Assembly: GCF_009711975.1 (NCBI RefSeq)
Contig: NZ_VIKW01000039.1
Span: 1 to 38,311 of the forward strand
Source of the DNA: Anabaena sp. UHCC 0204
GTDB taxonomy: Bacteria; Cyanobacteriota; Cyanobacteriia; Cyanobacteriales; Nostocaceae
Direction: 5' to 3'
Length of the DNA: 38,311 nucleotides
The notes below the pieces were generated by a model. The model saw only the letters and a program-made list of their open reading frames with translations. It did not search any database and was not told where the DNA came from. Both the position numbers and the translations under genes were made by a program. Below, piece by piece: positions 32,424 to 38,311 of this stretch. Each line of letters begins with the position of its first letter. The stretch's first letter is position 1.

Positions 32424-32891
32424 TCAATGGAACATAGAAGCAACTATCGCTCCTGCATGGGTGATAGACTCCATTGTATTTCGCGCTGACTCATTTATTC
32501 TGTCCATTGGGGTGGAGTGGTGTAACATTTGTGGTGAAGCTGCTAGTTGTGCGTAAACACCCAATAAAAAATCAGGGTCAATAACTGGTACTCCATTAGT
32601 TTGGAAATAAGCATTTCTAGTGATAACTAAAACCGGTTGACCTTGATAAAGAACAAAGGGAGGGTTGGGGCAATAAATGTTATAAGGACTATGTGTACCG
32701 TGTTGACCACCATATAAGCTATGAGAGTTACGGATACTATAATTTCCGTGATAACCACCGTATATTCCATGAAGATTATTTATCGAATTGGGATCATGTT
32801 GGTTACTTGACAATAATCCGAGACACACATTATCAGCACTCCATAACTGAGCGTTACCATTAATGGCAATGAGAAATTCTAAAATTGACAT
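32424..32891 (-). CDS. glycine/tyrosine-repeat protein (4-fold beta-flower-like)
   Basis: 155 residues, no signal peptide. The centre has two degenerate units: IYGGYHGNYSIRNSHSLYGG, then QHGTHSPYNIYCPNPPFVLY, with the pattern YGG-(Y/Q)HG--S--N. This matches a family of small cyanobacterial proteins with repeated S-N-YG--YS units, which I link by memory to the 4-fold beta-flower fold; only moderately sure. The N-terminus ILEFLIAINGNAQLWSADNV and a helical C-terminus (DRINESARNTMESITHAG) flank it. Function unknown. It stands between convergent DUF29 copy 4 and the tandem-oriented Uma2 gene. Confidence 0.6.
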   Translation of the reverse strand: MSILEFLIAINGNAQLWSADNVCLGLLSSNQHDPNSINNLHGIYGGYHGNYSIRNSHSLYGGQHGTHSPYNIYCPNPPFVLYQGQPVLVITRNAYFQTNGVPVIDPDFLLGVYAQLAASPQMLHHSTPMDRINESARNTMESITHAGAIVASMFH

Positions 32892-32980
32892 TGTTTTAAC
32901 TGGTATGGTTATTTTTTTGAGAATATACTAATTAAAGCATAAATAAATTCTGTAAGTATCCATGAATTCACCTAATATTG

Positions 32981-33017
32981 CTCCTTTGCGCCTCTGCGTC
33001 TTCGCGTGAGAAAAAGG
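32981..33017. repeat. CCTTTGCGCCTCTGCGTCTT-type dispersed repeat
   Basis: Related to the repeats at 12551 and 15505. It lies in the 215-bp spacer between the beta-flower-like gene and Uma2 copy 2. Confidence 0.55.
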
Positions 33018-33106
33018 TAAATAATCAACTCTTTTGATTTTTATTGAGTCCGTGCAGACGGACTTTGTTTGTGTAGCCGCAACTTCTAGTTGCCAGAACT
33101 TAATAT

Positions 33107-33670
33107 TTACCTCTTTCTTTGCAACCAAGAAAATACTTCCTCAACTGTGATGATTAAATTCACACTTTCTAAAACTGGTAATCTATCTTTTCCAGTTAAC
33201 AAATCTGGTAAAGTATTAGGCTGATAAACTAAAATTGAACGTTCACTTGGATCAAGCAACCAGCCAAGTTTAGTACCATTTTTAATACAATGTAAAATAT
33301 TACCAGTTACCTTAGTCTGACTTTGGCTAGGTGAAAGAATTTCAATTACCCAAAGAGGTGCAAAATTAATTCCACTGCTAATAATATCACCGCTTTCATC
33401 TAATGGTATTTGATCAGTCGCAATCACCAGAACATCGGGAACTACAGAACGATTTCCACAGCTACAGCGCATTTCTGGAAAAGCTTCATAGTCACTTGTT
33501 GCCGTGTCAATAACTGCAACTAATTTTTTTTGTAATAAACTGTGTTTACCGCCACCCATTGGTTTTTGAATTACTTCTGAATTAATATATTCCCAAGCTG
33601 GTGATTCATCAATAAAACCCAGCTTTAAAAATTCTTCTATGGGAATGATTTTTGCCACTGTTGTTGTCAT
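33107..33670 (-). CDS. Uma2 family endonuclease-like protein, copy 2
   Basis: A 187-residue Uma2/DUF820 protein, same length as the one at 28051. Seen: IEEFLKLGFIDESPAWEYIN, KHSLLQKKL, FPEMRCSCGNRSVVPDVLVI with the active Asp, WVIEILSPSQSQTKVTGNIL with the Glu, and LGWLLDPSERSILVYQP. The pair differs throughout, so this is an old duplication. Function unresolved; nuclease activity is plausible from the intact PD-ExK residues. It lies 87 bp downstream of the ATP synthase epsilon gene, same strand. Confidence 0.88.
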   Translation of the reverse strand: MTTTVAKIIPIEEFLKLGFIDESPAWEYINSEVIQKPMGGGKHSLLQKKLVAVIDTATSDYEAFPEMRCSCGNRSVVPDVLVIATDQIPLDESGDIISSGINFAPLWVIEILSPSQSQTKVTGNILHCIKNGTKLGWLLDPSERSILVYQPNTLPDLLTGKDRLPVLESVNLIITVEEVFSWLQRKR

Positions 33671-33756
33671 TTATTTAACCCCAGAATTTAAGGTATTAAT
33701 ATAAATAAGGGTAGGCATATTGCCCACCCTCATTAATTTTAGATGCTCTATACAAT

Positions 33757-34170
33757 TTATACCAAGCCACCAGCAGCTTGAAAACGAGCGCGAGCGCGTT
33801 TAAATGCCTGTGTTGCTTGGATTTGTGCTTGACGATCGTCTGGTTTAACTTGATTCAGGCGAGTTTGTGCTTCATTAAAAGCAGTACGAGCTTCTTCAAG
33901 TTTAATTTTGTCGCCACGTTCAGCACCGTTGACTAAAATTGTGACTTCATCTTCATCAACTTCAGCAAAACCGCCTAAAAGAGCGATCGCTTGCCAATCT
34001 TGATTTTTGTTACCACGAACACGCATTACACCTATATCCAAAGCTGTCAACAGTGGTGCGTGTCCAGTTAAAATACCTAATTGACCAGTGGTGCTAGGTA
34101 AAACTACTTCTTCAGCTTCAGCATCCCAAACGGTTTTGTCTGGGGAAATTACACGAACAGTAAATGTCAT
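33757..34170 (-). CDS. atpC: F1 ATP synthase epsilon subunit
   Basis: A 137-residue epsilon subunit (atpE in chloroplast naming). N-terminal beta sandwich: [61 protein letters not shown]-terminal helical hairpin [16 protein letters not shown] and [14 protein letters not shown]. It couples the F1 head to the rotor and inhibits ATP hydrolysis. It follows the beta gene by 87 bp, as usual in cyanobacteria, where this pair is separate from the large atp operon. On the minus strand an AAGGA lies about 10 nt before the ATG, inside a tandem repeat. Confidence 0.97.
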   Translation of the reverse strand: MTFTVRVISPDKTVWDAEAEEVVLPSTTGQLGILTGHAPLLTALDIGVMRVRGNKNQDWQAIALLGGFAEVDEDEVTILVNGAERGDKIKLEEARTAFNEAQTRLNQVKPDDRQAQIQATQAFKRARARFQAAGGLV

Positions 34171-34212
34171 TTGTCAGTTGTCCTTTGTCAGTTGCTTTTT
34201 GTCAGTTGCACG
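34171..34212. repeat. three 14-nt tandem units before atpC
   Basis: TTGTCAGTTG recurs at 34171, 34185 and 34199, an exact 14-nt period, and abuts the atpC start codon. A small palindrome (GGGG-AAA-CCCC type, about 34225-34242) and TGACTAATGACTAAC-type repeats fill the rest of the atpD-atpC spacer. Confidence 0.8.
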
Positions 34213-34257
34213 AAAACACTTTACGGGCGGGGAAACCCCACCCCTACTGACTAATGA

Positions 34258-35727
<1,470 letters not shown>

Positions 35728-35740
35728 CTATTTTTGAGAG

Positions 35741-35784
35741 TAGGTCGTCAAAGACCTAAGATCAAGCGATATCATCTCTTAGGT
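35741..35784 (-). promoter_or_regulatory. competing hairpins in the atpD leader
   Basis: In mRNA sense the leader reads ACCTAAGA (35784-35777), TCTTAGGT (35761-35754) and then GACCTA at 35746-35741. The middle segment can pair with the first (8 bp, 15-nt loop), or its TAGGTC part with the last (6 bp, 6-nt loop), not both. The downstream hairpin ends about 35 nt before the ATG. This A-B-C layout resembles an attenuator or translational switch. No known riboswitch class is recognised. Confidence 0.45.
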
Positions 35785-35833
35785 TAGCACCTAACGCCCC
35801 CACCTTTGCCTTAAATTCATTATTAAGACTAGA

Positions 35834-35848
35834 TCACCAATTTGGTGA
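35834..35848. promoter_or_regulatory. palindrome upstream of atpD
   Basis: TCACCAA-T-TTGGTGA is a perfect 7-bp inverted repeat around one base, about 130 bp upstream of the atpD ATG. It could be an operator or lie near the promoter of atpD. No regulator family is identified. Confidence 0.35.
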
Positions 35849-35908
35849 ACATCTGGAACTGCAAAATAAATTACTCCTAGAAAAAAGCATAAAAAGAGAA
35901 TCTGTGGG

Positions 35909-35937
35909 TTGACAACAGATTTTAGATTTGTTATAAT
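35909..35937 (+). promoter_or_regulatory. perfect-consensus sigma-70 promoter
   Basis: TTGACA (35909-35914), a 17-nt spacer, TATAAT (35932-35937): full consensus. Start of transcription is expected near 35944. It points right, toward the broken gene at 36095, with a strong hairpin between them. Confidence 0.7.
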
Positions 35938-35987
35938 AAAATCGATAAGGAAGAACTATCTTAAAATAAATAGAAATAACATGATAG

Positions 35988-36008
35988 GGGTTTAGCAATG
36001 CTAAACCC
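35988..36008 (+). terminator. strong hairpin downstream of the consensus promoter
   Basis: GGGTTTAGC (35988-35996), loop AAT, GCTAAACCC (36000-36008): perfect 9-bp stem, extendable with wobble. No long T-run follows. With the promoter at 35909 it would delimit a transcript of about 65-75 nt, a possible small RNA, or act as leader structure for the gene at 36095. This hairpin type also occurs as a dispersed repeat in related genomes, to my knowledge. Confidence 0.5.
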
Positions 36009-36094
36009 TTATATTAGTTTGAACCAAAGATATCAAAATCAGGATATCCACCAATTATAAGGATGAACAGGATGCAAACAGGAATGACAATCGG

Positions 36095-36545
36095 ATGACA
36101 CGCTTTATACACGATCAATTCGCCAAACAATATCTAACGGAACTATTAACACCCTATGGACAAGTAGAAACCAGCAAAGATATTACCGCCGAAGTCAGAC
36201 AAATTGATGTATTATTTATTCCTTCACCCCAGCCTACACAAAGCCTAGAAACACTAGGATTACTAGGGAGAATGGCCACAAGTTATGCCGTATTTGAACC
36301 ATTCCGTAACCCTGTCAGCAAAAGTGAAATTCGCAGTTGTATGGGTAAACTGTTTGACATTCACGCAGACCTAGAACGGCAAGCTAGACGCAATGATACG
36401 CGAATAGATGAAGCTGAATTACCCCAGCTATGGATTTTTACGCCTACAGCATCAGTAGAAATCTTAGAGAATTTTAATGGTACTCTGGATGAAACAAACT
36501 GGGGAAAGGGCATCTATTTTTTATCAAAAGGATTAAAAACCGTCA
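36095..36545 (+). pseudogene. conserved cyanobacterial gene, 5' part, disrupted by an IS
   Basis: About 150 codons of the host gene: MTRFIHDQFAKQYLTELLTP, then QIDVLFIPSPQ, LGLLGRMATSYAVFEPFRNP, CMGKLFDIHADLERQARRND, LPQLWIFTPTASVEILENF, GKGIYFLSKGLKTV. I recall a cyanobacterial family of about 250-350 residues with this start (related to Rpn/PD-ExK-like proteins that begin F-HD-FAK-YL-ELL), function unknown. The frame runs 12 codons into the insertion sequence and stops at 36581-36583, so a truncated product of 162 residues could still be made. Joining 36545 to 38161 restores the reading frame as KTVNIAIHQLP. A consensus promoter lies 150 bp upstream. Confidence 0.8.
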
Positions 36546-36569
36546 TAAAACCTCGCGGTAAGTGGGAAA

Positions 36570-36590
36570 CTCAGTGGCTTTAGCCCTGAG
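36570..36590. repeat. left-end hairpin of the IS
   Basis: CTCAG (36570-36574) pairs with CTGAG (36586-36590); after a bulged T, GGC pairs with GCC around a TTTA loop. The right-end hairpin has the same form with GTC/GAC. A second palindrome, AGCGGTTTTAACCGCT, follows at 36605-36620. Confidence 0.65.
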
Positions 36591-36629
36591 AGGGAAGCGA
36601 CACGAGCGGTTTTAACCGCTGTAGTATTT

Positions 36630-36764
36630 CTAATCTAGTTTATATTCTCTAATTAGTCTCTGTGTAGCCGATGACTGAGATACCCCCCAGTTTACGGCAA
36701 TCTTCTCTAGCTTTGCTTTGTCTTCTTCGGACAAATAAATAATAGTACCTTTTTTTCTAGACAT
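36630..36764 (-). CDS. 44-residue ribbon-helix-helix (CopG-like) protein inside the IS
   Basis: A short frame from ATG 36764 to TAG 36630-36632: MSRKKGTIIYLSEEDKAKLE, KIAVNWGVSQSSATQRLIRE, YKLD. It has the RHH plan: a basic N-terminus, a short beta strand (GTIIYLS), helix 1 (EEDKAKLEKIAVNWG) and helix 2 (SQSSATQRLIREYK). RHH proteins bind DNA as dimers, with the strand in the major groove. It is divergent from tnpB, with 59 bp between the start codons. That gap holds a TGATA...TATCA inverted repeat (36781-36804) which could be its operator. A repressor of itself and of tnpB is the natural inference. Confidence 0.7.
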   Translation of the reverse strand: MSRKKGTIIYLSEEDKAKLEKIAVNWGVSQSSATQRLIREYKLD

Positions 36765-36780
36765 GATGACAATCTAATAT

Positions 36781-36804
36781 TGATATGATATGATTATATT
36801 ATCA
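36781..36804. promoter_or_regulatory. candidate operator between the RHH gene and tnpB
   Basis: TGATA at 36781-36785 faces TATCA at 36800-36804, with tandem GATAT steps between (GATATGATATGAT). A TATTAT at 36795-36800 could serve as a -10 box for tnpB, so binding here would block it. Confidence 0.4.
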
Positions 36805-36823
36805 CAGCATTGCAGTTCAAACA

Positions 36824-38146
36824 ATGTCTAAAGTTAAAAAGTCAATGGGAGTACAACAAGTTTTGTTGTCCCCCGATGATGAAACAAAGGCAGTATTAGA
36901 ATATCTCTGCCAGCAGTCGGGAAAGCTCTATAACAGTGGTGTTTATTTTGCTAGACAAACATTTTTTAAAACTGGAAAGTTGTTGACAGGTAAATTTGAT
37001 TTAGCTTATGAACCTTCAGTTTCTAAAACTATGGTCGCTCAATCAATGCCTTCTACACCTGCACAACAAACTTTGTTGTCTGTAATTGAAGCATTCAAAT
37101 CTTTTAAAGAATTACGTTCTTTGTTTCTCAAAGGTCAATTACATTTTCAGCCTAAAGCACCTGACTATCTAACAGGTTCTAAACTTTTCAAAGTTGCTTA
37201 TCCTAACAGTGGGGGACAAAAGCCAACTCTAATTAATGGACAACTTAGATTTTCTTTAGGATTAACTGTTAAAAGATGGTTTGGAATTTCTGAATTTTTT
37301 CTACCAATGCCGTCTAATCTAGACATTGCTCATGTCAAAGAGTTTACTATTCTACCTAAAAACGGTGCTTTTTATTTGGAAATGTCTTACGAAGTTGAAA
37401 AGAAAAGCCACGTTTTAGACATTAATCAGGCATTATCTATTGATCTAGGAACGGCTGATAATTTAGCAGCTTGTGTTGATACATTGGGTAATTCTCTATT
37501 GATTGATGCCCGTGCAATGAAGGCTATGAATCAGCTTTGGAATAAAAAAGTATCTACTCGCAAAGAGGGAAAACCAGAAGCTTATTGGGATAATTGGCTA
37601 GATTGTGTAACCCGTAAACGTAACCATCAAATGCGAGATGGGATTAATAAAGCTGCAAAACTAATTGTTGACCATTGCTTAAAATATGGCATTGGTACTT
37701 TAATAATTGGTTGGAATGAAAGCTTTAAATCTAACGCTAATATGGGGAGAGTTAACAATCAAAAGTTTGTCCAAATGCCTTTAGGTAAACTTAAAGATAG
37801 GTTAAAACAACTCTGTGATTTAAACGGGATTAGATTTCAAGAAACTGAAGAAGCATATACGTCAAAAGCTAGTTTTTTAGATGGAGACTCCCTACCTAAG
37901 TATGGTGAAAAACCAGAAGGGTGGAAAGCATCAGGAAAGCGTGTTAAGCGTGGCTTGTATCAGTCAGCTAATGGTTCAATTGTTAATGCTGATCTCAATG
38001 GTGCAGCTAACATTTTACGAAAAGTAGCCAGCAATTTAGGCATAGACCTAAGCTTACTGGGTAGACGGTGTTTGACGACCGTAGCGAGAATTAAACTTTG
38101 GGCTTTGCCTAAGTTTACTCTGTCAGCAGAATCTCAGTGTCTTTAG
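36824..38146 (+). CDS. tnpB: RNA-guided nuclease TnpB (zinc-finger-less variant)
   Basis: 440 residues. The N-terminal REC/WED-like region (VQQVLLSPDDETKAVLEYLC type) is followed by a split RuvC: RuvC-I ALSIDLGTADNLAACVD with Asp207, and RuvC-III VNADLNGAANILRKV with Asp390. At RuvC-II the usual v-IEdL is replaced by LIIGWNES; a glutamate-rich stretch, ETEEAYTSKASF (Glu340, 342, 343), lies about 45 residues on and may supply the acid. Between TSKAS and NAD there are no CxxC pairs, so the usual zinc finger is missing. TnpB is guided by a right-end RNA and protects its element by cutting empty sites. The stop codon lies inside the right-end hairpin. Zinc-finger-less cyanobacterial TnpB of this type are familiar; activity is untested. 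Confidence 0.88.
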   Translation: MSKVKKSMGVQQVLLSPDDETKAVLEYLCQQSGKLYNSGVYFARQTFFKTGKLLTGKFDLAYEPSVSKTMVAQSMPSTPAQQTLLSVIEAFKSFKELRSLFLKGQLHFQPKAPDYLTGSKLFKVAYPNSGGQKPTLINGQLRFSLGLTVKRWFGISEFFLPMPSNLDIAHVKEFTILPKNGAFYLEMSYEVEKKSHVLDINQALSIDLGTADNLAACVDTLGNSLLIDARAMKAMNQLWNKKVSTRKEGKPEAYWDNWLDCVTRKRNHQMRDGINKAAKLIVDHCLKYGIGTLIIGWNESFKSNANMGRVNNQKFVQMPLGKLKDRLKQLCDLNGIRFQETEEAYTSKASFLDGDSLPKYGEKPEGWKASGKRVKRGLYQSANGSIVNADLNGAANILRKVASNLGIDLSLLGRRCLTTVARIKLWALPKFTLSAESQCL

Positions 38147-38160
38147 ACCTGAGAGTGTCA
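38000..38160 (+). ncRNA. probable omega-RNA (reRNA) scaffold overlapping the tnpB 3' end
   Basis: Inferred from the TnpB rule that the guide scaffold spans the 3' end of tnpB and the right end, with the guide taken from flanking DNA. Seen here: a terminal hairpin (38133-38153) 7 nt before the predicted boundary, and a GC-richer 3' coding part (GGTAGACGGTGTTTGACGAC). The 5' limit is a guess. The guide would begin ATATTGCAATTCATC. Confidence 0.4.
38133..38153. repeat. right-end hairpin of the IS
   Basis: CTCAG (38133-38137) with CTGAG (38149-38153); bulged T; GTC pairs with GAC around TTTA. It contains the tnpB stop codon and differs from the left hairpin by compensating changes. Confidence 0.65.
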
Positions 38161-38311
38161 ATATTGCAATTCATCAACTACCCAGTACACCCGAAACACT
38201 GTTTTTGCGGGTTTTAGGAAAAGGAAAAGTACAAAGACAAGCGGTAGAAGAATTAGAAGCACTAGCAAATGATAGTCCCTTTCTTGCGGATATTATACAA
38301 TTAGTAACAAT
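38161..38311 (+). pseudogene. conserved cyanobacterial gene, 3' part after the IS
   Basis: Continuation of the gene that starts at 36095. In the restored frame it reads NIAIHQLPSTPETLFLRVLG, then KGKVQRQAVEELEALANDSP and FLADIIQLVT, running off the right edge. HQLP-TPETL-LR-LGKGKVQ is the expected next block of the family. It has no start of its own, so it is unlikely to be translated while the insertion is in place. Confidence 0.8.

Larger units (their letters stand above)
36546..38160. mobile_element. TnpB-only insertion sequence (IS200/IS605, IS1341-like group)
   Basis: A 1615-bp element carrying tnpB and a divergent ribbon-helix-helix gene, with no tnpA transposase. Boundaries were set by the frame of the interrupted host gene: GTCA occurs at both junctions (36542-36545 and 38157-38160), and one copy is counted as host. 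IS200/IS605 elements make no target duplication and recognise a short motif at each end, which fits a shared GTCA. Both ends carry matching hairpins (36570-36590 and 38133-38153). It is non-autonomous for movement unless a TnpA is supplied in trans. Confidence 0.8.

Noticed and set aside
36824-38146. TnpB considered as a Cas12-type effector
   Set aside because: Size (440 residues), IS hairpin ends, insertion in a host gene and absence of a CRISPR array all point to a transposon TnpB.

Overview
The window reads as chromosome of a filamentous, probably heterocyst-forming cyanobacterium (Nostocales). Grounds: many HIP1 octamers (GCGATCGC) in and between genes; seven-base tandem repeats of the CCCTGTT/CCCTATT kind; ATP synthase beta and epsilon genes in a separate pair; a ferredoxin-type sulfite reductase; MenH; and repeated Uma2 and DUF29 genes. 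Base composition is AT-rich. A Dolichospermum/Anabaena/Aphanizomenon-like genome would fit, but genus is inference.

Layout. 1-2374 (-): GH116 glucosylceramidase-like enzyme, cut by the left edge. 2.5-4.7 kb (+): accessory patch with a small helical protein, a HicB antitoxin followed by the wreck of its HicA toxin, and two DUF29 paralogues that share an almost identical 5' end. 4.8-8.6 kb (-): split 5-oxoprolinase/hydantoinase pair hyuB-hyuA. 8.8-11.5 kb: HtrA protease (-), then a CsoR/InrS-type metal sensor and MenH (+). 11.7-15.3 kb (-): FtsE-like ATPase, WecB/TagA glycosyltransferase, TIGR04282 glycosyltransferase overlapping rsmE, and a third DUF29 gene. 15.7-18.4 kb (-): sulfite reductase with a ribbon-helix-helix-like tail, then a small exported barrel-like protein. 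18.6-22.3 kb: ADP-ribosylglycohydrolase (+), an HTH/acidic protein with a membrane protein (-), and a conserved cyanobacterial protein (-). 22.8-25.1 kb (+): tRNA-Arg(TCT) and dxs. 25.8-31.7 kb (+): zinc-ribbon kinase-TM-WD40 protein, Uma2 protein, CPA2 antiporter with Usp-like tail, DUF1499 protein. 31.8-33.7 kb: a fourth DUF29 gene, a glycine/tyrosine-repeat protein and a second Uma2 gene. 33.7-35.7 kb (-): ATP synthase epsilon and beta. 36.1 kb to the right edge: a conserved gene broken by a TnpB-only insertion sequence.

The spacers are crowded with small repeats: a TA-flanked MITE, a 68-bp element with perfect 13-bp terminal repeats, a GGCGTTGCTGAT-ended family, a 180-200-bp family whose two copies flank the kinase gene, heptamer tandem repeats, and a 45-nt palindrome inserted inside another repeat.

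The most interesting region is the insertion sequence at the right end. Removing 36546-38160 rejoins the host gene in frame. The element has covarying hairpins near both ends, a TnpB with neither the cysteine zinc finger nor the usual RuvC-II glutamate, and a divergent 44-residue ribbon-helix-helix gene that could regulate it. Second is the leader of the ATP synthase beta gene, where two hairpins compete for the same strand.
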